Notes under the pieces: generated by a model
What the model saw: only the letters and a program-made list of their open reading frames with translations
Database searches by the model: none
What the model was told of the DNA's origin: nothing
Assembly (NCBI GenBank): GCA_937136425.1
Contig: CAKZON010000069.1
Span: 248,001 to 312,000 of the forward strand
Source of the DNA: an uncultured Crocinitomix sp.
GTDB taxonomy: Bacteria; Bacteroidota; Bacteroidia; Flavobacteriales_D; Crocinitomicaceae
DNA length: 64,000 nt
Direction of reading: 5' to 3'
Translations under genes and position numbers: made by a program
Shown here: positions 49,052 through 57,098 of the stretch, one piece after another
How the letters are laid out: every line of letters starts with the position of its first letter
How positions within the stretch are numbered: position 1 is the first letter of the stretch

Positions 49052-50878
49052 TTAAATTCTTACTCCTACCACTAGAATGTCATCCACTTGTTCAAATGAA
49101 CCTTGCCATTCAAACATAGTTTTTTGCAAATATTTTTTCTGTTGCGACATTTCTTCTTTGTGAACAGATAATAAATGCTGGCGGAATCGATTATAAAGGA
49201 ATTTTTTTCCACGTTCACCTCCAAATTGATCTGCATATCCATCACTAAATAGATAGATTACATCTCCTTTTTGAAGTTTCACATTATGTTGGTTATATTT
49301 TTTTGTTCCAGGGTCAAAGGAACCAATTGCAAACTTGTCTGCTTTAATAATTACAAACTCACCATCACGAATAATGTAAAGCGGATTGTTAGCACCAGCA
49401 TAAACCAGTTCCATTTTATCATAATCAATAGAGCAAAGGGCAATATCCATCCCGTCTCTAATTTGATTTTCTTCTCTACTCTTGTTTAATGATTCGTTTA
49501 CGAATTTATTCAGATGGTCTAATATTTCGGCAGGTTGTGTTGCATTATGTTCTCGAATAGATGTGTTTAAACCATTGGCTCCTACCAAACTCATAAAGGC
49601 TCCAGGCACGCCATGTCCTGTACAATCTACAGCTGCAAAATAGTTTGCGTTTTCTGTTTTCTCAAACCAATAAAAATCACCAGATACAATGTCCTTAGGT
49701 TTGTATAGTACAAAAGAGTCAGGACAAATAGAGTTTATTACCTCTTTTGGTGGTAAGATTGAGTTTTGTAAACGTTTTGCATAGCGGATACTTGCTGTTA
49801 CGGCTTTGTATAAATCCTCTAACTTTAAGCGTTGGCGCTCATTTTCGTCACGTTGTCTAACAACCTCTTCAGTTCTTTCTTTTACTTTTTGTTCTAGAAT
49901 ACGTTCCGTTTCTGCTAATTCGTCACGCATTTTTAGCAATGCATGGCCCAATACATCTTCATTGCTCAATGGTTGATAAGGCGAATTAAAATTACTTTGT
50001 CCTACCTCTTCAGCAAAGTGTGTAGTTTTTTTCATCCCATCTACCAAATCCACAACGGCAGATGACATATCGCCTATTTCGTCATTTCTAATATCAATTT
50101 TTTGTTTGGGAAAAATTCCTTTTCCAAGTGATAAAAGAACCTCGCGTAAATTATTGACAGGTTTTACAATTGTGTTGGTTGTGAATACAGCAATAAAAAC
50201 GGCAAAAATAATGAGCAATCCACCCAACCACCAGTAAAATTGTAGAGATTGGAATTTTGTTCTTGATTCAACGGAAGAGGAGCGCACTAATGCTAATGCA
50301 TCTTCTTGTTTACTTACAACACTCTCCTCTAAAAAATCCAGATTTTTGAATAAATCTGTCATGTCTTCACCCACACCATTTTGATCCACTAATTCACGCG
50401 CAAAGAAAACGTTAATGGCATCATCATAACTACTAATGTTTGGCAAATAGTTCATCATTTGCGTGTAGTTTTCAAACAAGGTGATGTATTGATCTTTCAA
50501 AACAGAAAACAATTCAAGGTCTTGTTTGTCAGTCCATTTTATTGAAATGTCTTCTAGTTTTTCTAAAGTGGCAGGAATCTCTTTATTGATGATTTCTTTA
50601 AAGCGCATTTTATGATCAACATCATTACGACTTTGATCATTAACCCATTGTGCAGCCAATTGTCTTGATTCTACAGTAAGTGATTTGAGCGCAATTACAT
50701 GCTCTTTTGAAGGGGTAAGAACATGTATTAATTGATTAGAGGTTTTATCGTTTTCCTCAAACGTTTCTATTCCGTTATTAACCGCTAAAAAGGTGGCCCC
50801 AAACACCACAATAATGAACACAATAAGAACACCAAAACCGGTTCCAATTTTTTTTCCTATTGTAAATCTAAAGCTCAT
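49052..50878 (-). CDS. HAMP-SpoIIE/PP2C-type phosphatase with periplasmic sensor
   Basis: A 608-residue protein. Two transmembrane helices (about 13-33 and 213-232) flank a helical periplasmic sensor domain of about 180 residues. HAMP follows (TNTIVKPVNNLREVLLSLGK), then a coiled coil (LEQKVKERTEEVVRQRDENE) and a SpoIIE/PP2C domain, about 395-608: DIVSGDFYWFEK, DCTGHGVPGAFMSLVG, RDGMDIALCSI, YLFSDGYADQFGGERGKKF and QVDDILVVGV, with the metal-binding Asp residues present. It would dephosphorylate a partner such as an anti-sigma-factor antagonist. The partner is not visible. It lies 5 bases upstream of the cyclase gene. Confidence 0.93.
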   Translation of the reverse strand: MSFRFTIGKKIGTGFGVLIVFIIVVFGATFLAVNNGIETFEENDKTSNQLIHVLTPSKEHVIALKSLTVESRQLAAQWVNDQSRNDVDHKMRFKEIINKEIPATLEKLEDISIKWTDKQDLELFSVLKDQYITLFENYTQMMNYLPNISSYDDAINVFFARELVDQNGVGEDMTDLFKNLDFLEESVVSKQEDALALVRSSSVESRTKFQSLQFYWWLGGLLIIFAVFIAVFTTNTIVKPVNNLREVLLSLGKGIFPKQKIDIRNDEIGDMSSAVVDLVDGMKKTTHFAEEVGQSNFNSPYQPLSNEDVLGHALLKMRDELAETERILEQKVKERTEEVVRQRDENERQRLKLEDLYKAVTASIRYAKRLQNSILPPKEVINSICPDSFVLYKPKDIVSGDFYWFEKTENANYFAAVDCTGHGVPGAFMSLVGANGLNTSIREHNATQPAEILDHLNKFVNESLNKSREENQIRDGMDIALCSIDYDKMELVYAGANNPLYIIRDGEFVIIKADKFAIGSFDPGTKKYNQHNVKLQKGDVIYLFSDGYADQFGGERGKKFLYNRFRQHLLSVHKEEMSQQKKYLQKTMFEWQGSFEQVDDILVVGVRI

Positions 50879-50906
50879 AGTTCTGGTGGCACTGGAGTTT
50901 ATTTAG

Positions 50907-51920
50907 TTAGGGATTCTCTAGAGTGTATAATATTTTTTTAAATTTTTCTGCTTGTTCTAAATCTATTAAGGTTTGGGTATATACTCTTACTAGTTGTCTT
51001 ACGTTTTCAATGTCGTTTGGGTGCGTGTTATGTCGCTCTAAATAGGTTCCTATATTGTGTTGGTCTACCAATTTTTGATATTTGAGATATAGCTCGTTAT
51101 TATTCAATCCATAATAGCAACCCATTAATGCTTCTTGTACTGCCTTATTATTTGGTTGTAATTGCTCAGCACGGTGCAAATAGGGTAGTGCTTTTAAAAA
51201 TGCTTCTTCAGATTTCTTTTGGTTCAAAATTAATTGTTCCAGTGTTGTTTCAGTAGGATCAATGGTGAGTACATAATCTACTCCCATATTGTAATATACA
51301 ATTCCAATATTAAAGTTGGCCTTAAAGTCTAAGCTGTCAAATTCTAATACTTTAAGCGAATATTCAATTGCTTTTTCTCTTAAAGCATTTTTCTTGCTAG
51401 GTTCAACAATTTCAACCTTTTTAAGATATTCTGACCCAACGGCATTGTAATAATTAATGTTCTTTTCGGTAAAGTTAAAACCTGGATCAACAAGCTTTCT
51501 ATATTCTCGTAGATAAATGTTGTAGGAATCTTCTGACTTTTCAAATTCACCCTCTTCTATCAATAGTGTTACCGCATCATTGTAATAGCGTACTAATGTG
51601 TGACGGATGTATTCGTTAATTTTAGCGGTATAAAGTCCGGTGCTGTCAATTTTTTTAGCGTGCACAAATGACTCTAATGCAATTTCACGGTAATAAATTT
51701 GATCACCATTTGAAATGTTGCGATAGATAATTCCACGCAATTGCCATGTTTGCGAATCAAAACGTTCAACACTATTAATTGCAGAATCAATTGCTGTTTT
51801 AGCACTTTCAAAATCTTTTGCTTTGTACAATTCGTAGGCTTGTCCAGTCCATGATTGGGCAAATGAATACGAGGCCGTAAGCATTACGATAAAGATCGAT
51901 ATGTAGCGAATTAACTTCAT
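50907..51920 (-). CDS. Secreted TPR-repeat protein
   Basis: A signal peptide (ending SYSFAQ) precedes 320 residues of TPR-type helical pairs (AYELYKAKDFESAKTAIDSA, INEYIRHTLVRYYNDAVTLL, FKANFNIGIVYYNMGVDYVL, ALPYLHRAEQLQPNNKAVQE). It is probably periplasmic and may bind the sensor domains of the phosphatase or cyclase, or the YfiR-like protein. Its ATG overlaps the stop of the YfiR-like gene (ATGA). Confidence 0.87.
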   Translation of the reverse strand: MKLIRYISIFIVMLTASYSFAQSWTGQAYELYKAKDFESAKTAIDSAINSVERFDSQTWQLRGIIYRNISNGDQIYYREIALESFVHAKKIDSTGLYTAKINEYIRHTLVRYYNDAVTLLIEEGEFEKSEDSYNIYLREYRKLVDPGFNFTEKNINYYNAVGSEYLKKVEIVEPSKKNALREKAIEYSLKVLEFDSLDFKANFNIGIVYYNMGVDYVLTIDPTETTLEQLILNQKKSEEAFLKALPYLHRAEQLQPNNKAVQEALMGCYYGLNNNELYLKYQKLVDQHNIGTYLERHNTHPNDIENVRQLVRVYTQTLIDLEQAEKFKKILYTLENP

Positions 51921-52456
51921 TTTACAACACGTGCTGCCAAATCTGACAATTTATCTGCGATTACTAATTTATGCTTTTTTGCGTTACTTTTATTTATTTC
52001 GTATTTCTGCTGATTTCCTTCAACAATGAAGTTAACAATTGCACCTTTTGTTAAACCGCCTGATTCTTCAGAAACCAATAAGGTATTTTCCTTAATTGTG
52101 GTTTGCATTAATGCTTTAAGGTGCTTAGAGTTTTCAGGACTTACATAAAGTATATGAGAGTCTGAGATATCTTTTGTTGTTGTGTAATTTTTAATTACAA
52201 TCTCTTGACTTCCAATTGATTTTCCTGAATATTTTTTGTTTAGTTCACTGTATACTCCAGCAGTTTCTCCAAAAACACCTATAACAAAATCACCACTTCT
52301 TTTTTCTTGCGGCCATTCTACCAATGTTGCAAAGGTATAAATATATAAAGCTCTTACAACTGATCGAGTATCAGGCATTAGTGTTGGTGATGCCGTATTA
52401 CTCCTAAGTCCTACCAGGATTATAATCGTTAACAGTATGTAAGTTACTCTTTTCAA
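51917..52456 (-). CDS. YfiR-family protein
   Basis: A 179-residue exported protein; the N-terminus MKRVTYILLTIIILVGLRSN is a signal peptide. The YfiR (DUF4154) pattern is clear: RALYIYTFATLVEWPQEKRS, GDFVIGVFGETAGVYSELNK, SHILYVSPENSKHLKALMQ, TLLVSEESGGLTKGAIVNFI. The YfiR of Pseudomonas represses the diguanylate cyclase YfiN from the periplasm. Here no YfiN is present; the nearby cyclase and phosphatase are candidate targets. First gene of the operon. Confidence 0.88.
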   Translation of the reverse strand: MKRVTYILLTIIILVGLRSNTASPTLMPDTRSVVRALYIYTFATLVEWPQEKRSGDFVIGVFGETAGVYSELNKKYSGKSIGSQEIVIKNYTTTKDISDSHILYVSPENSKHLKALMQTTIKENTLLVSEESGGLTKGAIVNFIVEGNQQKYEINKSNAKKHKLVIADKLSDLAARVVK

Positions 52457-52500
52457 AAAATTTATCTAAATCGTTTGATGCATTACCAAAAGCGTGCCAA

Positions 52501-53013
52501 TTATGCTTTTTCTCCACTAGGATCAGCATTCTGAAGCGTTTCTAAATCTCTATCAAATAGATATAGTCCAGCTTTGTCATTTCCGATCATTTTTAACTTG
52601 TCTAAAATATTTCTAGCCAAAGCTTCTTCTTCCAATTGTTCTGCAACAAACCATTGCATGAAATTATGCGTTGAATAATCCTTTTCTTCCAAGCAAACGA
52701 ACACAATTTCGTTAATCATATTTGTTACTTTGATTTCATGCTCTAACAATAACGTAAATATGTCTGTTAATGATTCAAAGTTTTGCTGTGGAATGTTTAA
52801 AGATGGAATGATTGCTTTACCTCCACGTTCGTTTACAAAGCGCACTAGTTTTAACATGTGCTCTCGCTCTTCGTCTGAATGCAAATACAAAAATTCTGCA
52901 GTACCATTAATTCCTGAGTTTTCCGCCCAAGAGGCCATAGCCAAATAGAGTTGTGAAGACACCGCTTCCGCTTCTATTTGTTTGTTCAATATTTCCTCTA
53001 CTCTTTTATTCAA
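52501..53013 (-). CDS. ftnA: Ferritin (bacterial non-heme, FtnA-like)
   Basis: A 170-residue four-helix-bundle ferritin. It has LNKQIEAEAVSSQLYLAMAS (ferroxidase Glu), EFLYLHSDEEREHMLKLVRF (EExxH of the diiron site) and FMQWFVAEQLEEEALARNIL (third Glu and Gln). The length and the C-terminal GLYLFDRDLETL fit FtnA of Bacteroidota. It oxidises and stores iron in a 24-mer shell in the cytosol. Single gene. Confidence 0.95.
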   Translation of the reverse strand: MNKRVEEILNKQIEAEAVSSQLYLAMASWAENSGINGTAEFLYLHSDEEREHMLKLVRFVNERGGKAIIPSLNIPQQNFESLTDIFTLLLEHEIKVTNMINEIVFVCLEEKDYSTHNFMQWFVAEQLEEEALARNILDKLKMIGNDKAGLYLFDRDLETLQNADPSGEKA

Positions 53014-53131
53014 TTTTCTTTTATTTTGTTTGATCTTATTGACCTAAGCGATAAAAATAATCTAAAAAATAGAAACAAAAACAGTTTACACTTAAATAAT
53101 TCATAATTTTATTCGGAATTTAAAGAGATGC

Positions 53132-55264
53132 ATGAGCAAGAAGAAGACTAAGAACAAACAAAAATTTAATAAAAAATTACGTCAAGATATTCTTGCCATA
53201 TTTATTGAAAATCCGAAGTCAGGACTTAACTATAAACAAATTTCTGGCTTTCTAGATATTACTGATAAAGCGCTAAGAAAACTGGTGTTTGAAGTTTTGA
53301 CTGAATTGACGGACCAAGGTGTGCTGAAAGAAACACAAAGAGGTAAGTTTAAAATGAGTACTAGCCGCCAGGTTGTTACGGGTAAAATTGACATTGCCAA
53401 ACGTGGAGTGGGTTATGTAGTCACAGACGAATTGGAAGAGGATTTGATTATTCCAGCCAAGTTTATGGACCAAGTTGTGCATGGCGACACTGTGCGTGCT
53501 GAGGTATTGCCGGCTAAAGGAGGTAGAAGAAAGCCTGAAGGTAGAATTGTTGAGGTAGTTGGTAGGGAAGAACGTCGATTTGTTGGAACTATAGAAATCC
53601 AAAGAAAATATGCTTTTCTTACACCAGATGATCCAAAAATTAGTGTAGATATATTTATCCCTAAAGGTAAAATTAAAAATGCCGAATCTGGTGACAAAGT
53701 AATAGGTAGAATTACTGATTGGCCGAGTTCTGCAAAAAATCCTTTTGGAGAAATAACGCAAGTATTAGGTTCAACCGAATCTAACGACGTGCAAATGATG
53801 TCTATTTTGGCTGCGCAAGGTATTAACATGTCTTTTCCAGATGATGTTATTAACGAATCTAATCAAGTCAACATTACGCTTGATGAAGCTGAGATTGCCA
53901 CTAGAACTGATTTTAGAAAAATATTAACTTTTACTATTGATCCTGTAGACGCAAAGGATTTTGATGATGCCATTTCTGTTGAGTTTTTAGAGAATGGAAA
54001 CATTAAATTGGGGGTGCACATTGCGGATGTTGCGCACTACGTAAAACCAGGGAGTGCGCTGGATAAAGAAGCGATTGATCGTGGTAATTCAGTTTATTTA
54101 GTAGATCGGGTTATTCCAATGTTACCAGAGCATCTTTCAAATGGTGTGTGCTCATTAAGACCAAACGAAGATAAGTTTACTTTTTCGGCGGTTTTTGAAA
54201 TTACCAAAGACGCAGAGGTTGTCGACGAATGGTTTGGTAAAACCGTCATTTGTTCAGATCGAAGGTTTACTTATGAAGAGGCGCAAGAGGTAATTGAAAC
54301 AGGGAAGGGCGACCATGCTGAAGAAATTGTATTGATTGATAAAATTGCTAAAAAACTAAGGTACGAACGTCTTTCAAAAGGAGGATTAGAAATTGTAAGT
54401 TCGGAAATTAGATTTGAGCTAGACAAAGATGGAATTCCAATTGGAGTTTATAAAAAAACAAGTAAAGATGCGAATAAGTTAATTGAAGAGTTTATGCTTT
54501 TGGCTAACAAAAGTGTGGGCCGTTTTATTGGAAACACAAAGCGGAAAACTAAAATTCCATTGATTTATCGTGTGCATGATAAACCAGATCGTGAAAAAGT
54601 GGAGCAGTTTAGAGTTTTTGTTTCCAAGTTTGGTCAGGATTTTACGTTTAAAAATGATCGTGACATTTCATTAAAAATGAATGATCTTTTTGCTGAAATG
54701 AAAGATGACGGTAACTTTAATATGATTCAACAAATGGCGATTAAATCTATGGCTAAAGCCATTTATGATACAGAAAATATCGGTCATTATGGATTAGGCT
54801 TTGAATATTACGCGCACTTTACTTCTCCTATTCGGCGATATGCAGATTTAATGGTTCACCGTATTTTATTTAATGTGTTGAGAAAAGAATCTATGCGTTT
54901 TTCTGGATTAGAGGATGTGGCGAGTCATATTTCAAAAACAGAGCGCCGTGCTGTTGAGGCGGAAAGAGCTTCTAAAAAATATTTCCAGGCGCAGTATTTA
55001 AAAGACAAAGTCGGGGAGCGTTTTAGTGGTTTCGTAACAGGAATTACTGAATGGGGTATGTATGTTGAAATGTACGAAAATCACTGTGAAGGTATGATTC
55101 CGTTAAAAAGCATGAAGCACGATCGGTTTGTGTTTGATGAAAAAGAATACGCTATCATTGGTCACCGAACTGGCGAATCATACACTGTTGGCGACAATGT
55201 AGATGTAATATTATCTCGCGTAAGTTTAGTGAAAAAGCAAATAGATTTAGAATTGGTGGATTAA
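53132..55264 (+). CDS. rnr: Ribonuclease R
   Basis: A 710-residue protein. N-terminal winged-helix (LNYKQISGFLDITDKALRKL), cold-shock OB domains (about 80-240), RNB catalytic domain (about 260-600: FTIDPVDAKDFDDAISVEF with the metal-binding Asp cluster, HIADVAHYVKPGSALDKEAI, HFTSPIRRYADLMVHRILFN) and a C-terminal S1 domain (FSGFVTGITEWGMYVEMYEN). It degrades structured RNA 3' to 5'. Full length and in its usual plus orientation, ending at a hairpin terminator. Confidence 0.97.
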   Translation: MSKKKTKNKQKFNKKLRQDILAIFIENPKSGLNYKQISGFLDITDKALRKLVFEVLTELTDQGVLKETQRGKFKMSTSRQVVTGKIDIAKRGVGYVVTDELEEDLIIPAKFMDQVVHGDTVRAEVLPAKGGRRKPEGRIVEVVGREERRFVGTIEIQRKYAFLTPDDPKISVDIFIPKGKIKNAESGDKVIGRITDWPSSAKNPFGEITQVLGSTESNDVQMMSILAAQGINMSFPDDVINESNQVNITLDEAEIATRTDFRKILTFTIDPVDAKDFDDAISVEFLENGNIKLGVHIADVAHYVKPGSALDKEAIDRGNSVYLVDRVIPMLPEHLSNGVCSLRPNEDKFTFSAVFEITKDAEVVDEWFGKTVICSDRRFTYEEAQEVIETGKGDHAEEIVLIDKIAKKLRYERLSKGGLEIVSSEIRFELDKDGIPIGVYKKTSKDANKLIEEFMLLANKSVGRFIGNTKRKTKIPLIYRVHDKPDREKVEQFRVFVSKFGQDFTFKNDRDISLKMNDLFAEMKDDGNFNMIQQMAIKSMAKAIYDTENIGHYGLGFEYYAHFTSPIRRYADLMVHRILFNVLRKESMRFSGLEDVASHISKTERRAVEAERASKKYFQAQYLKDKVGERFSGFVTGITEWGMYVEMYENHCEGMIPLKSMKHDRFVFDEKEYAIIGHRTGESYTVGDNVDVILSRVSLVKKQIDLELVD

Positions 55265-55275
55265 TAAAATCCACC
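55255..55275 (+). terminator. Rho-independent terminator after rnr
   Basis: GGTGGAT and ATCCACC form a perfect 7-base stem with loop TAATAAA, followed by a T-rich run (CTTATTTCTTTTT). The stem overlaps the rnr stop codon. It lies between rnr and the convergent DUF2490 gene and may serve both. Confidence 0.75.
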
Positions 55276-55280
55276 GATCC

Positions 55281-55976
55281 TTATTTCTTTTTAAACCATT
55301 TTGAAGGCAATGAGTAGTTGTATTGGATCACATAATTATGTGTCATAATTTGCTGGCTACCATAATCCTTTTCATAAATATATTTGATGCCTAACTCATG
55401 TCGTTTTGGTAAGTCAAAATCTACTCCAGCATAAAATCTATAGGTACTCAAGCCTTTAAATTCTGAAGGTTGTATGGCTTTAAACAATTCGTATCCAGCA
55501 AAAGGAGAAACGCGCTTAAAGGCATCATTTTTATACTTTAAAGTGAATTTCCAACGAAAAGTGCTTCTTATGTTGGGATAAATAACATCATTAATTACTC
55601 CAGGACGATCAAGAGCAAGTTGATAGCGCGCTCTTGTTTTAAATCGTAATCCCGTTTCAGCCAATTTAATTGCATAATCTGCATTTAAACAAAATCTATT
55701 TTCACCTGCAAAATGACTCTCTTTATTTTTACGTGAATAACGGTAACTTACACCAATTCCCAAATTTTTAACCACTTCATAGTTGGCTGAAAACTCGTTG
55801 TAGTAAGTACGGAGTGTAGAGACGTTTTTATAGAATCGCGTTTGCGTTTCATATTTTAATGAAATCTTTTTACCAATATCTGCTTTTAAGCCTAATCCCG
55901 TCCACAACTGTGCATCTTGATTTTGACCAAAACTCAGAATACTGATGAATAAAGTACTCAATAATAAACTTCTCAT
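55281..55976 (-). CDS. DUF2490-type outer-membrane protein
   Basis: A signal peptide (MRSLLLSTLFISILSFGQNQ) is followed by 210 residues of barrel strands (LWTGLGLKADIGKKISLKYE, TQTRFYKNVSTLR, YYNEFSANYEVVKNLGIGVS, YRYSRKNK ... YRFYAGVDFDLPKRHELGIK). This matches the DUF2490 family, whose members form small outer-membrane barrels of unknown role. The start overlaps the stop of the upstream lipoprotein gene (TAATG). Confidence 0.85.
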   Translation of the reverse strand: MRSLLLSTLFISILSFGQNQDAQLWTGLGLKADIGKKISLKYETQTRFYKNVSTLRTYYNEFSANYEVVKNLGIGVSYRYSRKNKESHFAGENRFCLNADYAIKLAETGLRFKTRARYQLALDRPGVINDVIYPNIRSTFRWKFTLKYKNDAFKRVSPFAGYELFKAIQPSEFKGLSTYRFYAGVDFDLPKRHELGIKYIYEKDYGSQQIMTHNYVIQYNYSLPSKWFKKK

Positions 55977-56377
55977 TAGTCAAAAATTACTATATCATCC
56001 ATTGTAATAGTTTGCTTCTTTTCTGTTATTTCAACAGTAGTGCTAACAGCATTTTGTCCACTGTCGCATAAATCGCATTTCGAATATGCAAAAACAGTAT
56101 ATTTTCCAGGAGTTAAATAATTAAAAGAAAAACTACCATCTAAACTAGTTGAAAACTTGTCGGCGTATGTTTGTGTATCTTCTCCGTAAATGATATATAC
56201 GTCTTGATCCATTGCGTAATATTGTGCAATAGTATCACCGCTTGCATTAAGGTCTACTACCCATACTTTTCCGTTAATGGATGAAGTGCCTCCCTCTCCT
56301 GGCTCTTTATTACAGGCTGTAAAGAATAGCATTGAGCAGGTTGCGGCGAATAGAATAAGTGATTTCATACGTTTCAT
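55976..56377 (-). CDS. Lipoprotein with carboxypeptidase-regulatory-like fold
   Basis: The signal peptide ends in a lipobox (LFFTAC). The 113-residue mature region is a Ig-like beta-sandwich typical of surface carbohydrate or peptide binding (SSINGKVWVVDLNASGDTIA, SFSFNYLTPGKYTVFAYSKC, STTVEITEKKQTITMDDIVI). Two CDLC-type cysteines (SKCDLCDS) lie in it. It is coupled by a TAATG overlap to the DUF2490 barrel gene and may sit on the outer membrane with it. Confidence 0.85.
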   Translation of the reverse strand: MKRMKSLILFAATCSMLFFTACNKEPGEGGTSSINGKVWVVDLNASGDTIAQYYAMDQDVYIIYGEDTQTYADKFSTSLDGSFSFNYLTPGKYTVFAYSKCDLCDSGQNAVSTTVEITEKKQTITMDDIVIFD

Positions 56378-56472
56378 TTTCTGTTTAATGTGAAATTAAT
56401 GATAAATTAACAATTTGCTAACATTTGACTGCATTTTACAAATTTGGTTTAGTCGTCTTACGTTAGAAAATG

Positions 56473-56480
56473 TACTTTTG
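56473..56480 (+). promoter_or_regulatory. Promoter -7 box TACTTTTG before 56510
   Basis: TACTTTTG fits TAnnTTTG and lies 29 bases before the ATG at 56510, so the transcript would have a leader of about 23 bases. Confidence 0.55.
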
Positions 56481-56509
56481 ATACAATCGAAAACAATTTT
56501 TCCCTTAAA

Positions 56510-56716
56510 ATGGAGTCAGAACCAGAAGAAAAAATAGTCGTAGACTTTAAAAAATTCAAAGGTCATCACCGTAAATTTCCTTGGGCTTTGGTGATAAGAG
56601 TGCTGGTTGCAGCAGTAAGTATTGGAATAATATTTTTTTTGGTAGAATATTTAGATGACTGGCGAAAAAATCAACCAACCGATCAGCCTGAAATAGAAAT
56701 AGAATTTGAACCTTAA
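56510..56716 (+). CDS. Small single-span membrane protein
   Basis: The 68 residues hold an acidic/basic N-terminus (MESEPEEKIVVDFKKFKGHH), one transmembrane helix (VIRVLVAAVSIGIIFFLVEY) and a short acidic tail (QPTDQPEIEIEFEP). It has its own promoter box and convergent overlap with the next gene by 4 bases at the 3' end. Function unknown; it may be a small envelope regulator. Confidence 0.75.
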   Translation: MESEPEEKIVVDFKKFKGHHRKFPWALVIRVLVAAVSIGIIFFLVEYLDDWRKNQPTDQPEIEIEFEP

Positions 56717-57051
56717 TATTGAACTTGCAATGACGTTTGTTGAGCAACAAATTCGCCATTTTCAGTAACTGCTTCTATTATAACAAAGTAGGTTCCTGCG
56801 ACCACTTTTACACCAGCGTGGGTATAGCCGTCCCAAGTTCCGTTGGCTCCAAAAAATCGATAGATTATTTCGCCATAACGGTTTATTATAGTGCAAGAAA
56901 GTTCTTCAAATTCACCACCTCGTAAAGTAAAAACGTCATTAACACCATCATTATTTGGTGTGATAATGTTTGGCGCAAGCACAATTTCTTGAGCAAAACT
57001 ACCTACAGCAAAAAAGAGGCAAAACGTTAATATGATTTTAGAAAATGACAT
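56713..57051 (-). CDS. Short secreted protein that is essentially only a T9SS type-B C-terminal domain
   Basis: A signal peptide (MSFSKIILTFCLFFAVGSFA) is followed directly by VLAPNIITPNNDGVNDVFTL, TIINRYGEIIYRFFGANGTW and AGTYFVIIEAVTENG, which are the features of the gliding-motility-associated (type-B) sorting domain. No passenger domain precedes it. Most such domains follow large adhesins. It is therefore either a decayed gene, a stand-alone carrier or an unusual small exported factor. The reading frame is intact. Confidence 0.88.
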   Translation of the reverse strand: MSFSKIILTFCLFFAVGSFAQEIVLAPNIITPNNDGVNDVFTLRGGEFEELSCTIINRYGEIIYRFFGANGTWDGYTHAGVKVVAGTYFVIIEAVTENGEFVAQQTSLQVQY

Positions 57052-57098
57052 TCTTAGGGTCTAAGATATTAAAAATACAGCTGATATCCCCTAAAACA

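Noticed and set aside
51917..52456. Classical YfiBNR operon
   Set aside because: No YfiN diguanylate cyclase or YfiB is nearby, so only the YfiR family match is kept.
53273..53829. Minus-strand frames inside rnr
   Set aside because: Antisense to rnr, which is a full-length conserved gene.
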